Assembly: GCF_900111895.1 (NCBI RefSeq)
Contig: NZ_FOKB01000009.1
Coordinates: 1 to 64,000 of the forward strand
Direction of reading: 5' to 3'
Origin: Pseudomonas simiae
Lineage (GTDB): Bacteria; Pseudomonadota; Gammaproteobacteria; Pseudomonadales; Pseudomonadaceae
DNA: 64,000 nt
Within the stretch, counting starts at the first letter, position 1; each line of letters opens with the position of its first letter. The position numbers were made by a program, and so were the translations under genes. This document shows positions 41,392 to 51,700 of this stretch, piece after piece. Under the pieces are notes generated by a model that was given only the letters and a program-made list of their open reading frames with translations, was not told the DNA's origin and made no database searches.

Positions 41392-43334
41392 ATCACCAGG
41401 TAGGCGCGGCCCATGTGACAACTGAGGTTGGCGCCGACTTCGGCGTTGCCGAGGCTGATGCCCAACGCCGAGAGCAGTGTGTTGACGATGGGGTCGAGTA
41501 TCGGCGCCAGGACGTTTTGGACAAGGCCGACCACCGAGCTGATGATGGTCGCCAGCGCATTGGTAACGGTGCCGTTCGCCGGGTTGGGTGTGCTGCCGCT
41601 TGGCGGTACGTAGGTGACCTGCAGACCGTTCAGGGTATTTCCCAGGCTGAACAGGATATCGGCAGTGCCGGGTGGGCTTTTGTAGATCGTTGCCGCGTTG
41701 ATGTCATTTACCGGAGAAAACACCAACGTATTGGTTTGCGCGCCTACGGTGGACAACGCTCTCAGATTCAAGCCGCCACCGACGCCGGCAGTACGCGGAC
41801 CGCACACCAATGTCAGCAGGCAAAAGCGCTGGCCAAAATCAATCAGCCGCACCGGCTGCACATTGACCGCCGCAGACGATGAAAAGGCCGACACCGGCTC
41901 AACGTAACCAACGCCCAAGGTGGCGAGTGAAGTGGTGGCTCGCACCGTCAACGACTTAGTGGCCGGCGTGGCGCAATTGAAGTCTGTCACGTGGCTCTCT
42001 GCACTGGCCGCCTCGATATAGATGGATAAGGTCTGGTTGATATCCACGTCAGCGACATTACAGCCCACTAAGCACACGACACCGGCCACCACATCGAGAA
42101 GATTCAAGTTCAACAAACCACCGACCACCTTGGATACCGGCGTCGCCAGCCCGGTCAGAATCGATGTAACCCCAGACACTGCCTTGATGATCGGCGCGTC
42201 AATCTTGACCAACGTGCGTACCTGGGCAGTTCGCACAACAATCTGATCCGTCGGCGGATTATTCAAAAGCCCCGCCTTGGCCTTTGCCGGATTGCCAATC
42301 GCCGACAGTTGCGGTGGCTCGATGACTTTGGTCTGGATCGAGACGGTGCCTACCAGCGGAATATTCACCTGGGCTGCGGCACTGACCGCACTTTTGCTAC
42401 TGGAGAGTTGCGCCACGGTCTCCAGCAACTGAAACAACTGCACACTGGTGTTCAAGGCCGCCGCCGGCGTTCCGGTAGCGACTTTCAGCAAGTCTCCAAC
42501 CTTTAGAAGCTGGGTATTCGGCGCGATGGCCTTCACTGTAATCAAATCGTTGATGACCGCCGTGGCGACCGCGCCGTTTTTTTGCAGGACCTTCACGGCG
42601 GCGTCGAGCAACTGGCTGGCGGATACGGCGGTGCTCAGCAGCGCATCGTAGTCACCCGCCTTTACGTTCAATTCAATCGCCAACTGATCCAGATAGCTGA
42701 GCAGGTTCACGTTCGTCGTCAACAGCCCGTTCCAGCCCGCGGCCGTCAGCGACAGGCTACCGCCCAACAGATTGCCGATGACCATGTTCAAGAGTGGAGA
42801 GTTACCCGAGTTCACCGATGCCAGAGCGGTGCGGATCGTCAGCTGCGCCACAGGCGGTGCAGAAGCCGCCACCGCCGTTGCAGTCAGGACGGTTTGCGCC
42901 GCCACAGGCGCGCCGCCAAACAGGCTCCAGATTCCACTGGCGATACTCGCCATCACGGTGCGGGTCGCGACCACGCGCACGGCGTCGTTTTTGGTGGCGT
43001 CTGCGGTAAACACACGGATATTGCTGGCATTGCTGGCCAATGTGCCGCAGGTCACGGCCAGCCCACGGCTGCTGTCGCCGGCGACCACGGTGAAGCCGTT
43101 GCGGGCGGCGTTTTCCTTGGCATAGTCATTCGCGGTGGTGGTGGGCGTGCACAGGCCGCCACGGCTGGCGGCTTCGAGGGCCGAAGTGTCGGCGATAGAT
43201 TGCAACTTGCGCTTTTCCAGGTAGAGGCGACCGCTGTCCACCGCCAGCAACATAAACACCAAGGCCACCGCCAGGGTGCCCGCTGCCATCAGGCCAATCG
43301 CACCACGCTGACTGGAACCAAGTCGGGGAGACAT
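41388..43334 (-). CDS. tadG: Pilus-associated protein TadG
   Basis: A 648-residue protein. The N-terminus carries the TadE/TadG-type leader SSQRGAIGLMAAGTLAVALV, followed by VDSGRLYLEKRKLQSIADTS. The rest is glycine, valine and threonine rich, with C-terminal PPSGSTPNPANG. It anchors or caps the machine in the inner membrane and periplasm. It stands alone at the end of the locus and is convergent with pprA. A PA4297-like role is inferred from place and leader. Confidence 0.82.
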   Translation of the reverse strand: MSPRLGSSQRGAIGLMAAGTLAVALVFMLLAVDSGRLYLEKRKLQSIADTSALEAASRGGLCTPTTTANDYAKENAARNGFTVVAGDSSRGLAVTCGTLASNASNIRVFTADATKNDAVRVVATRTVMASIASGIWSLFGGAPVAAQTVLTATAVAASAPPVAQLTIRTALASVNSGNSPLLNMVIGNLLGGSLSLTAAGWNGLLTTNVNLLSYLDQLAIELNVKAGDYDALLSTAVSASQLLDAAVKVLQKNGAVATAVINDLITVKAIAPNTQLLKVGDLLKVATGTPAAALNTSVQLFQLLETVAQLSSSKSAVSAAAQVNIPLVGTVSIQTKVIEPPQLSAIGNPAKAKAGLLNNPPTDQIVVRTAQVRTLVKIDAPIIKAVSGVTSILTGLATPVSKVVGGLLNLNLLDVVAGVVCLVGCNVADVDINQTLSIYIEAASAESHVTDFNCATPATKSLTVRATTSLATLGVGYVEPVSAFSSSAAVNVQPVRLIDFGQRFCLLTLVCGPRTAGVGGGLNLRALSTVGAQTNTLVFSPVNDINAATIYKSPPGTADILFSLGNTLNGLQVTYVPPSGSTPNPANGTVTNALATIISSVVGLVQNVLAPILDPIVNTLLSALGISLGNAEVGANLSCHMGRAYLVI

Positions 43335-43443
43335 CAGGCACTCCTTAGCGCTTACTCTCCTTAGTTGGTGTTGAGTGTAGACAAGGGCTGGCCAGTCGCC
43401 AGATGAATGACTGACAGAGATTTATTGGCTGACCTCGTTCCAA

Positions 43444-43471
43444 TGTGGGAGCGGGCTTGCTCACTCCCACA
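43444..43471. repeat. Single REP hairpin
   Basis: TGTGGGAG and CTCCCACA flank a short core with GCGGGCTTGCT. It lies between tadG and the DUF4136 gene, in the 155-bp gap. It is a single truncated copy of the REP family seen elsewhere. Confidence 0.75.
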
Positions 43472-43489
43472 TAGAATCTGTGCCGGGTT

Positions 43490-44047
43490 TTAGCGGGGTG
43501 GGTAGCTGGAGAGGACGCGAGTGACGGTGCTGCGAATGGCCTTGTCACGATCCTGGGGATTGGGCGAGGCGGCCATTATCTGTTCGTCGCTGCCGCGCCA
43601 CACCAACTTGCCATCCTTGCCGTCGAGCAGGTCGATCTGGAGGGTGGCGACTTTGTAGCTGATGTTGCGCGTTTCGTTGTACATCGGCGCGCCCCAATAG
43701 CCATTCCATGGGCCGCCCCAGGCGCCGCCGTAATTGGTGGTGACTTGTTGCTGGCGGTCTTCGACGATCAGGTAGGCCTGCACGTTCACGTCAGCCTTGC
43801 TACCCGGCGCCGCTGGGCGCAGGCCGCGCTGGTCGAGTTGTTCGCCCACCGCCTGGCGGATGCGCTGTTCGGTGAGGTCGCTCTTGATGCGTGGGTCATC
43901 CGGGCGGTATTGCAGGGCCGGGTCTTTCCAGGCCCAGCTGCGGTAGGCGCCGAAATCCCGGCTGGGGTCAAAATCGTGGTTGACCTGGCTGGTCTGGCAA
44001 CCGCCCAGCAGCACTGCAACTGCAAGCGTAGCGATACGACGAAACAT
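43490..44047 (-). CDS. DUF4136 family lipoprotein (first copy)
   Basis: A 185-residue lipoprotein with the lipobox VLLGGC (C16). It holds the DUF4136 pattern: HDFDPSRDFGAYRSWAWKDP near the start, LDQRGLRP in the middle, and a closing IRSTVTRVLSSYPP. The middle is rich in glycine, tyrosine and asparagine (NYGGAWGGPWNGYWGAP). Envelope role unknown. Start 44047 with GGAGAAC. It is downstream of a paralogue on the same strand, with 45 bp between. Confidence 0.8.
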   Translation of the reverse strand: MFRRIATLAVAVLLGGCQTSQVNHDFDPSRDFGAYRSWAWKDPALQYRPDDPRIKSDLTEQRIRQAVGEQLDQRGLRPAAPGSKADVNVQAYLIVEDRQQQVTTNYGGAWGGPWNGYWGAPMYNETRNISYKVATLQIDLLDGKDGKLVWRGSDEQIMAASPNPQDRDKAIRSTVTRVLSSYPPR

Positions 44048-44092
44048 GATTGTTCTCCAAAGAGCGAGCCGCACTGAAGATGGGAGTAGCCG

Positions 44093-44695
44093 TTAACTGG
44101 GAGGATACGCTGTCATTGCCTTTTGCACCGCCTGGCGCAAAGCATCTCCCCGCTCACTGAGACTTCCCTGGCTGCCGGTTTCCGCGCTGGCACTCCACAC
44201 CGGCTGGTCGGTGCGGGCATCGAACAGATTGACGCGAACCACCACGACCTGCACTTCATAGGTGCGCACGATCGGCACCGAGTTGTACATGCCGTACCCA
44301 TTTCCATAGCGGTTGTAACCGCCGTAACCGTAGCCGTAGTCATCCTGGACCTGCTTGAGGCGCTTCTCCAGGCGCACATCGGCACTGACAAAGAGGTCTG
44401 CCGGACGATTATCGTGCAACGGGCGCAGCCCCCGTTGGTCAAGGGCACCGCTGACCGCTTCGGCAATCTGCGCCGAGTCGGCCCAGGCCGTGCCCGCCGG
44501 CAGCTGGCCGTTGCGCCAGGCCCAATTACGGTAGGCGCCATAGTCGCGCACGGGCGCCGGGTAGGCGCTGGCATCAAAGGTGGTGGCAGCCTGGGGCGGC
44601 GCTGGAGGAATCGGCGCCGAAGCGGCAACATAGGGGTTTGGGCTGGAACACGCGCCCAGACCAAGACACAACAGGATCAAACAGAGACGACGCAT
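44093..44695 (-). CDS. DUF4136 family lipoprotein (second copy)
   Basis: A 200-residue lipoprotein with lipobox GLGAC (C16). Same pattern as the neighbour: DYGAYRNWAWRNG, LDQRGLRPLHD, the glycine/tyrosine loop YGYGYGGYNRYGNGYG, and the end LRQAVQKAMTAYPPS. The pair most likely arose by tandem duplication. An outer-membrane location is predicted; function unknown. Start 44695 with GGAGGTCG upstream. Confidence 0.8.
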   Translation of the reverse strand: MRRLCLILLCLGLGACSSPNPYVAASAPIPPAPPQAATTFDASAYPAPVRDYGAYRNWAWRNGQLPAGTAWADSAQIAEAVSGALDQRGLRPLHDNRPADLFVSADVRLEKRLKQVQDDYGYGYGGYNRYGNGYGMYNSVPIVRTYEVQVVVVRVNLFDARTDQPVWSASAETGSQGSLSERGDALRQAVQKAMTAYPPS

Positions 44696-44719
44696 TTCGA
44701 CCTCCGCAGACTGGGCCGC

Positions 44720-45469
44720 TTAAACCGGACGGCAGATCCAGTGTAAATAACGCCCAAGTCCGGCAAAGCTTGGGTGACGACGGTGAGCGAGTTCCATCTC
44801 CAAAAGGTCCTGCAAATCGGCGCGGGCCTGGAACTCCACTGGCATATAGTCGTGGAACACCCGCACGCCACTTTGGCTTTCGACCTGCCAAAGGCCTTCG
44901 AGTTGCGCCGCCAGCTCACGTGGATCGAGAGGTTGTTGCGGCGTAAGGCTCTGTTTTTCGCCGGCCATGTCGTTCTTACGCATTTTGCGGAAGTGGCCTT
45001 TGAGCAGGTTGCGGTAAATCAGCGCATCGCGGTTGTAGAACGCCAGCGACAGCCAGCCGCCCGGCACCGTGAGCTGGTGCAGCACCGGCAGGATCGCATG
45101 GGGTTCGGCCAGCCATTCCAGCACCGCGTGGCACAGCACCAAGTCATAGGGCTCGGTGAGTTGGCCAAGCAGGTCTTGCCAGGGCGCATGAATAAAGGTG
45201 GCGGTCTGCCCTGCGTCGGCGAAGCGTTGGCGGGCGCCTTCGAGCATCGGCTCGGCAGGCTCGGCCAGCGTGACCTCATGGCCTTGTTCGGCTAGCCACA
45301 GCGACATATGGCCCAGGCCTGCGCCGATATCCAGCACGCGCAAGGGGCGTTTGGGCAGCGCTTCGGTCAGGTCGGCCTGGAGCACCGCGAGGCGAATCGC
45401 GCCTTTGGCACCGCCGTAGATTTTCTCGGCGAAACGCGTGGCGAGTTGGTCGAAATGACGATCACTCAT
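44720..45469 (-). CDS. cmoM: tRNA 5-carboxymethoxyuridine methyltransferase
   Basis: A 249-residue class I methyltransferase. SAM motif I is VLDIGAGLGHMS; the lines CHAVLEWLAEPHAIL, AFYNRDALIYRNLLKGHF, SGVRVFHDYM and LGRYLHWICRP agree with E. coli CmoM (SmtA). It methylates cmo5U34 to mcmo5U in tRNA. Start at 45469; a start two codons earlier is possible. The gene overlaps the 3' end of the MazG-like gene by eight bases. Confidence 0.82.
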   Translation of the reverse strand: MSDRHFDQLATRFAEKIYGGAKGAIRLAVLQADLTEALPKRPLRVLDIGAGLGHMSLWLAEQGHEVTLAEPAEPMLEGARQRFADAGQTATFIHAPWQDLLGQLTEPYDLVLCHAVLEWLAEPHAILPVLHQLTVPGGWLSLAFYNRDALIYRNLLKGHFRKMRKNDMAGEKQSLTPQQPLDPRELAAQLEGLWQVESQSGVRVFHDYMPVEFQARADLQDLLEMELAHRRHPSFAGLGRYLHWICRPV

Positions 45470-45770
45470 GGGCAAACCGCCGTTCGCTGTCGGCCAACTT
45501 GGCGCGCACCACTTCGTTCATGTCCAGGCCCAGCTCGCTGCACAGCAACAGCAGGTACAGCACGATATCGCCGACTTCCTGTCCGGCATGGGCGAGTTTG
45601 TCGGCTGGCAATTGACGCGACTGGTCTTCGGTCAGCCATTGGAAGATTTCCACCAGTTCGGCCATTTCCACGCTGGCGGCCATGGCCAGGTTTTTCGGGC
45701 TGTGGAATTGTTTCCAATTATTTGTATCGCGAATGCGGTGCAGGCGTTCGGTGAGGTGTTCGAGGTTCAT
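45462..45770 (-). CDS. MazG-like nucleotide pyrophosphohydrolase
   Basis: A 102-residue all-alpha NTP pyrophosphatase of the RS21-C6/MazG-like group. Metal-binding residues are in AASVEMAELVEIFQW and QEVGDIVLYLLLL. It clears non-standard dNTPs such as modified dCTP in relatives. The start follows CAGGAG. It is translationally coupled to cmoM by overlap. Confidence 0.85.
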   Translation of the reverse strand: MNLEHLTERLHRIRDTNNWKQFHSPKNLAMAASVEMAELVEIFQWLTEDQSRQLPADKLAHAGQEVGDIVLYLLLLCSELGLDMNEVVRAKLADSERRFAHE

Positions 45771-45846
45771 GCGGGGGCTCCTGAAGGTGGGTAGCTTCGG
45801 GGGGATTGGCGGTTAAGGCAAGTGAATCTCTGGTGTGCTTGAGGAC

Positions 45847-45920
45847 GCCTTCGCAGGCAGGCCCGCTCCCACATTGGAATGGGTTTGCAAATCAAAAGGT
45901 AGGCTTGCCTGCGATAAGGC
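45847..45920. repeat. REPIN-type inverted repeat pair
   Basis: CCTTCGCAGGCAGGCCCGCT on the left is matched by the inverted, less exact copy AGGCTTGCCTGCGATAAGGC on the right, with about 35 bp between. It lies between the MazG-like gene and pbpC. Confidence 0.7.
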
Positions 45921-45921
45921 T

Positions 45922-48285
45922 CTAGTCGATGACGCTGAATTCTAGGCGGGCGGTCTGGCCGGCTTCGTCGAGGACGCTGAGTTGGTAGCGGCCCAGGTGT
46001 TCGAAGCTGGCGTTGATGAAGTCCTGGTTGGCGCTGTCGCCCAGTGGCGCGCCGTTGAGGAACCACCAGCGCCGCCCGCTCCCTCCCAAGGCGGAGATTT
46101 TCAGGCGCAGGGCCTGTTGGCTGGCGGCGGGCAGGCGCAGTTGGTCGCCTTCGCGCACGCCGACAATCGACAGCGGTGACGACGCGGCCAACGCCGGTGG
46201 CGGGCAATCGGGGTCGGCGGCCGGGATGCGTGCTTCGCGGCGCTCGACCCGTGGCAGCCAGGGTTCCAGGGGCGCGGGCCACAGGGCGATGTTTTTCAGC
46301 TCGGCGCCAGGGCAATGGGCGTCGACCCGCAAGCCCTTGGCATTGACCCAAACGCTTTCCATCAACCCCACGCTCAACGGCTGGTCCAGTGCCTGCAACG
46401 TCGGCGGCGTGGTGTTATCCAGGGTCCAGGCAAAACGCTGGCGGCGGCAATTGGGATCGCTGCGGCTCATGGGCTGGCCCAGCGGCCAACAGATCGCCGC
46501 CACGCCGACATTGGCCGGCACCGGCTTGACGGGGGCGCTGATGCCGCGCTGACTGTCACGGTTGGTCAGCACGTCGTGCACTTGCAACATCAACGGCGCT
46601 GCCGAGGCCAGGCCGAACTGGCCCGGCACTGGCGTGCCGTCAGGGCGGCCGATCCACACACCGATCAAATAGCGCGGGCCCACGCCGATTGCCCAGGCAT
46701 CGCGAAAACCATAGCTGGTGCCGGTTTTCCAGGCCAGTACAGGGCGCTGCACCAGCTCGGCACGCGGGTCGCGGTCGGGCCGCGCCTGGCCGCTGAGGAT
46801 GCGCCGCACGATCCAGGCGGACCCTGGCGACAGTAAGGGCCGTTCCCTCAGCGTATCGTCCGGCTGTAATCGGAGGGTCGCGCTCTTGCCGTCCCGGGCG
46901 AAGGCGCTGTAGCCACTCACCAGGTCTTCGAGACGACTGCCTGCACCGCCCAGAATCAGCGCCAGGTTCGGTTCGGCCAACGCCGGCAGCGCCAGAGGCA
47001 CGCCGCCGATGCGCATTTCGGCGGCAAAGCGCTTGGGCCCATAGGCTTCCAGCAACTGCACCGCCGGCAGGTTGAGCGAACTGGACAGCGCCGTACTCGC
47101 CGGTACCGCGCCGGTAAAGCCCATGGAGAAGTTGCCCGGCCGGTAATCGCCATAACGCCGGGGCACGTCCTGCAACAAGGATTCGGAGTGGATCAACCCG
47201 TCATCCAGGGCCATGCCGTAGAGGAACGGCTTCAGGGTGGATCCCGGCGAACGCAAGGCGCTGATCATGTCTACATGGCCGAAGCGCTTGGCATCGTTGA
47301 TGTCCACCGACCCCAGGTAGGCGCGCACGGCCATGCTTTCCTCTTCCACCACCAGGATGGCGGCGGAAGTATGTTCCGGCAGACGCGCGCGCCAACCCAG
47401 CAGCAAGTCTTCAAGACGGCGTTGCAACGTGGCATCCAGGGTGGTGCGGATCAGCGGCGGGCTGTCGGGGCGATTCAGGCGGCGCGCGAGCAACGGCGCC
47501 AGGCTCGGTTCCAGGCGTGGGGCGAGCAGCAACGGTTCTTCCAGGGCTTCATCGACGACCGACTGTGGCCACACCTGGAACTCCGCGAGGCGCCGCAGCA
47601 CCTTGTCGCGGGCTTCCTGGGCGCGCTGGGGATGGCGATCCGGGCGTAAGCGACTGGGCGCCTGGGGCAGTACGGCCAGCAAGGCCGCTTCGGCGTGAGT
47701 CAGTTGCGAAGGGGATTTGCCCAGGTATGCCCAACTGGCCGCCGCCACGCCCTGCAACGTGCCGCCAAACGGCGCGCGGTTCAGGTAGAGGTTAAGGATT
47801 TCTGCCTTGGACAGGTGCCATTCCAACTGCGCCGTGCGCCACAGCTGACGCAACTTGCCATGAAAGGTGCGCGAATGCGGATCCAGTAACCGCGCCACCT
47901 GCATCGACAAGGTGCTGCCCCCCGACACCACGCGCGCGCCGGTAAGGTTCTGCCAGGTCGCCCGCGCCAGCGCCAGCGGGTTCACGCCAGGGTGCTGGTA
48001 GAACCAACGGTCTTCATAGGTGAGCAATGCGTCCAGGTAATACGGTGACACTTCGTGGGTCTGTACCGGGTAGCGCCACACGCCATTGGCATCGGCAAAA
48101 CGCCACAACGGCGTGCCATCCTCGGCCAGCACCACTCGCGCCAGGTCATCCTGAGGCAACGGCAACGGCCAAACCCGATCCGCCCCCCACAACAACACCA
48201 CCACCAACACCACTGCCCCCAAAGCCCAGCGCAGTAAATGTGGGAGCGTACACCCGCAAATGACACAACTTAATCGCAAACTCAA
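45922..48285 (-). CDS. pbpC: Penicillin-binding protein 1C
   Basis: A 787-residue bifunctional peptidoglycan synthase. It has a membrane helix (ALGAVVLVVVLLWGAD), the transglycosylase domain with YEDRWFYQHPGVNPLALARA and GGSTLSMQ, then the transpeptidase with SPGSTLKPF, SSSLNLPAV and KTGTSYGF, and a C-terminal biPBP domain (WWFLNG). Close to E. coli PbpC throughout. The start is a TTG at 48285 with GAGG nearby; the first 15 codons contain a REP-like piece, so the N-terminus is uncertain. It pairs with yfhM. Confidence 0.88.
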   Translation of the reverse strand: MSLRLSCVICGCTLPHLLRWALGAVVLVVVLLWGADRVWPLPLPQDDLARVVLAEDGTPLWRFADANGVWRYPVQTHEVSPYYLDALLTYEDRWFYQHPGVNPLALARATWQNLTGARVVSGGSTLSMQVARLLDPHSRTFHGKLRQLWRTAQLEWHLSKAEILNLYLNRAPFGGTLQGVAAASWAYLGKSPSQLTHAEAALLAVLPQAPSRLRPDRHPQRAQEARDKVLRRLAEFQVWPQSVVDEALEEPLLLAPRLEPSLAPLLARRLNRPDSPPLIRTTLDATLQRRLEDLLLGWRARLPEHTSAAILVVEEESMAVRAYLGSVDINDAKRFGHVDMISALRSPGSTLKPFLYGMALDDGLIHSESLLQDVPRRYGDYRPGNFSMGFTGAVPASTALSSSLNLPAVQLLEAYGPKRFAAEMRIGGVPLALPALAEPNLALILGGAGSRLEDLVSGYSAFARDGKSATLRLQPDDTLRERPLLSPGSAWIVRRILSGQARPDRDPRAELVQRPVLAWKTGTSYGFRDAWAIGVGPRYLIGVWIGRPDGTPVPGQFGLASAAPLMLQVHDVLTNRDSQRGISAPVKPVPANVGVAAICWPLGQPMSRSDPNCRRQRFAWTLDNTTPPTLQALDQPLSVGLMESVWVNAKGLRVDAHCPGAELKNIALWPAPLEPWLPRVERREARIPAADPDCPPPALAASSPLSIVGVREGDQLRLPAASQQALRLKISALGGSGRRWWFLNGAPLGDSANQDFINASFEHLGRYQLSVLDEAGQTARLEFSVID

Positions 48286-48375
48286 ACGGGCAAACCTCTA
48301 TGCTGGTAGGGAACTAGCCTGTTGCAATAACAACCAAAGGCACAGACACGCCCACCTTCTCATCAGGACACACAT

Positions 48376-48669
48376 ATGCAGGTAGAAAGCTTTTTCGAAT
48401 GGTTGGGCCAGGCGCTCGGTTCCATCATCCGTTTTATCGTCGACGGGCTCAGCGGCCTGTTCGGTGCGCTGACCAATGCGGGTGGCAACTTCATCGATGG
48501 CCTGTCTCGCACGTTGGGCATGGACACCTCGATCATCAGCATCATCACCCTGATCATCGGCCTGATGCTGCTGTACTCGGCAGTGCGCGCCTTCATGCGG
48601 GCGTCGATCATCATGGGCATCATCTGGCTACTGCTCGGCCTGTGGCTCCTGAGCTGGGTCGTCCACTAA
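48376..48669 (+). CDS. Small inner-membrane protein of unknown function
   Basis: A 97-residue protein with an amphipathic N-terminal part (ESFFEWLGQALGSIIRFIVD) and two hydrophobic helices (IISIITLIIGLMLLYSAV and ASIIMGIIWLLLGLWLLSW). CAGGA precedes the ATG. It is transcribed against pbpC and yfhM and lies between them. No family recognised. Coding character and hydrophobic pattern support a real gene. Confidence 0.65.
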   Translation: MQVESFFEWLGQALGSIIRFIVDGLSGLFGALTNAGGNFIDGLSRTLGMDTSIISIITLIIGLMLLYSAVRAFMRASIIMGIIWLLLGLWLLSWVVH

Positions 48670-48691
48670 CCCCAGAGTATCCCCAAACTAC

Positions 48692-48742
48692 TGTGGGAGC
48701 GGCGGTGCGAGCAAGTCGAATCGTCGCACCGCCGCTCCCACA
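48692..48742. repeat. Perfect REP hairpin
   Basis: TGTGGGAGCGGCGGTGCGA pairs exactly with TCGCACCGCCGCTCCCACA over 19 bp around a 13-base loop. It lies between the small membrane protein gene and the end of yfhM, so it can act as a bidirectional transcript end. Confidence 0.85.
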
Positions 48743-48755
48743 TTTAGACTCCATC

Positions 48756-51700
48756 TCACATTGAAATATCAGCGCCCTTGATCACCAGGTCCGCCGGCGT
48801 CTCACCCACCGCCTGCCAGTTCGGCCGGTACATCGACTCCACTTGCGGCGGTGGCACGCGGTAGGTGCCCGGCGTCACGGCACGCGCCAGGTACAGCAAG
48901 TGCGTCGTGCCGGAGCCTTCCAGGTTGATCGCCGCTACGTAGCGGTCATCGCGGAACTCTTGATGCTTGAGCGATGCGTTCTGCATCGACTCACGCCACT
49001 CCTTCACCTGACTGCTGGCGTTTTCCAGGCTGGCGGCGCTTTGGGCTAGGTTCTGGTTCTCCAGCTCCAGGCCGGCCGGCAACAGGTCCACCACCAACGC
49101 GTCCGGCACCCGCTGCTTGGCACTGACCGCCAAATGCACCAACACCAGATCGCCGCTGTTGAGGCTGCGCAGGTTCAACGGCTGGCCGTTCATGCCCAGG
49201 TATTCGCGGCGAATGCTCAGGTTGTCGCCGCCCGGTGCAGGCGGTACTTGTGGGTAACCCGAAATGGTCAGTTGCTGATACACCGGCGTCTCGCCCTGAT
49301 TGCTCAAGGTCAAATCACTGGACAGCAGCTTGCCTTCCAACTCCAGCGTCGACTGTTGATTGTTCAGTTCCTGCACACCACCACTGCCCGTCAATGACAC
49401 CTGCCAGTTCGAGTCCGGCTTGGCAAACCCGAGACGCCCGGCCAGGAACAGCGAATTGCGCTCCTGGGTCGACAGGTACGGGCTGGCCGCCAGTTGATCC
49501 GACAGCGTAAACAAACGCTCCTCACGCTTGCCCTTGGCCAAGTCGTTCTCTTCCAGCAACGCCAGGATCATCGCCTGGTCGCGCAACGGGCTACCGTAAT
49601 CGGCCAGCCATTCATTGGCATTGCGCTGTGCCGCCAGGCCGGCGAGCAAGGCTTGGTCCGCACGCGGCTGGTCGCCCATCTTCTGCAGCGCGATGGCCAA
49701 CTGCACCAGCGGCAGGCCAGAGCGCGCATCGCTGCGACGTTCGAAAATGCTGCGCAATGCGCCCAACGGCGCCTGCTGACTACGCGCCAAGACCATACCG
49801 GCGTAGGCCTGCACGGCAAAGCGGGTGTGGTCGGCGTTGTCGCTGTAGTCGACGTCAATCAGGTTACGTTCCTGTACGTAGCGCAGCAGGCGCTCACTGG
49901 CCTTTTTCAAGGCTTCAGGCGGCACCGCAAAACCCTGGTCGCGAGCGCGCAGCAGGAAGTCGGTGACGTAAGCCGTCAGCCAGTATTCTTCTTCACCGTC
50001 CGCGCCCCACAACCCGAAGCTGCCGTTGTAGCGCTGCATGCCCAGCAGGCGCTCGATACCCAGCTCGATCTTGCGTTTACGTTCACTGTCCGACTCGCCC
50101 TTGATCGACAGGCGCTTGAGCAACGCATCGTCGGCATACAGCGACGGATATAGACCGCTCGCAGTCTGCTCCAGGCAACCGTAAGGGTAGGCCTTGAGTG
50201 CACTGATTTGCGCACCGAGGTTCAGCGGCGGCCGGCTCGACAGGCTCAGCAGCGCCTGTCGCCCCGAGGCGTCGAACTGATCCAGCGTCCCCGCCGGCAA
50301 GCTCCACGGTTGATCCTTCAGCACCGCACGATAGTGCTTGAGCAGCGCCGGATAGGCCGGACGCACACCCAGGGTCCATTCGCGCGTGAACGGCGGCAGG
50401 TTCTCTCCCGGCAGATCCAGGCCATTCACTGTCACCTTGACCTTGCCCTGTCCCAACCCGCCCCAGGCTTTCACCGGGATCCGCAGGGTGGTGCGCTGGC
50501 CTTGTTTGAGTTCGACGCTTTGCACGCCGCTGTTGACCAACTCCAACTGCCCATCGGCGCTCAGCTGTACATCGAGTTTCTGCGGTTTGCCTGACAGGTT
50601 GGACAGGTCCAATGCCAACGTGGTCTGGTCGCCCCCCGCCATGAAGCGCGGCGCCGACAGCTCGGCAATCAGCGGTGCGGCAATCACCGTCTTGGCTTCG
50701 GCCATGCCGTAGCGATCGTCGCTCCAGGCCTGGGCCATCAGGCGCAGTTCACCGTTGAAGTCGGGGATGTTGACGCTGACTTCACCCTCGCCTTGCTCAT
50801 TCAAGGTTACCGGCGCGCTTTGCAGGGCGACGATGGTCACACTGGTGTCCGGGCGCTTGCCGCCCTTGGCCAGCGCCGCGTCACCACCAAATGCCAGGCT
50901 GGCCAGACGGCCCTGGCCGGCTTCGATCAACTGGCCGTAGATGTCGAACTGGTCCACGCCGTAGGCCTTGCGGCCGAACAGGCTGGAATACGGATCCGGC
51001 GTCGGGTATTCGGTAATGTTGAGGATGCCCACGTCCACTGCCGCCACCAGCACGTGCACCTGTTTCGGCACGCTGCCGTCGGCATTTTTAGCCGCGATCT
51101 TCACCGTCAGCGGTTGTTTGGGGCGCATTTTTTCCGGCGCAGTGAGGGTCACGCCCAGTTTGCGCTGGGTGCGATCCAGCGGCAGGTGCAGCAGGCCCAC
51201 GGCGCGTTTGGGGGTGATGTTGGCCTTGCGCTCGCCTGGACGAATCACCAGGGCGCTGACATACAAATCATGCCGCGACCATTTCGGATCGAGTTTCACA
51301 GCGAAGCTCTTGCCCTCGGCCGGCACATCGATTTCCTGCCACCACAGCGGGCCTTCCGCAGACTCCACCAGCAGGTAGCCCTTACCGGCCGCCGGCGGTG
51401 TGACGGTCACGTTGGCCGTATCGCCATCGCCGTAGGCTGGTTTATCCAGAGCGAGCTTGACCTGATCAGGGCGCACGGCGCCGCCTTCGGTGTTGTCCTG
51501 AGCCTGGTAACCCGCCCAGAAGCGCAGGCTGCTGACCAGCCCGGTCTGCGGATCTTCCACTTCGACGCGGTACGGGCCCCACTCCACCTGGAAACTGACC
51601 TTGGCGGTGTCGCCGGCCTTGATGTTCAGGGTCTGTTCGTCGAGGTTGAGGAATTTCTCGTTGAAGTGATAGCTCCAGCCATCGTTCTCGGAGTAGTTCC

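Noticed and set aside
41388..43334. Large adhesin or TpsA-type exoprotein as partner of the TpsB
   Set aside because: The protein has a TadE/TadG-type leader and no haemagglutinin secretion domain, and sits in the tad locus; it is TadG.
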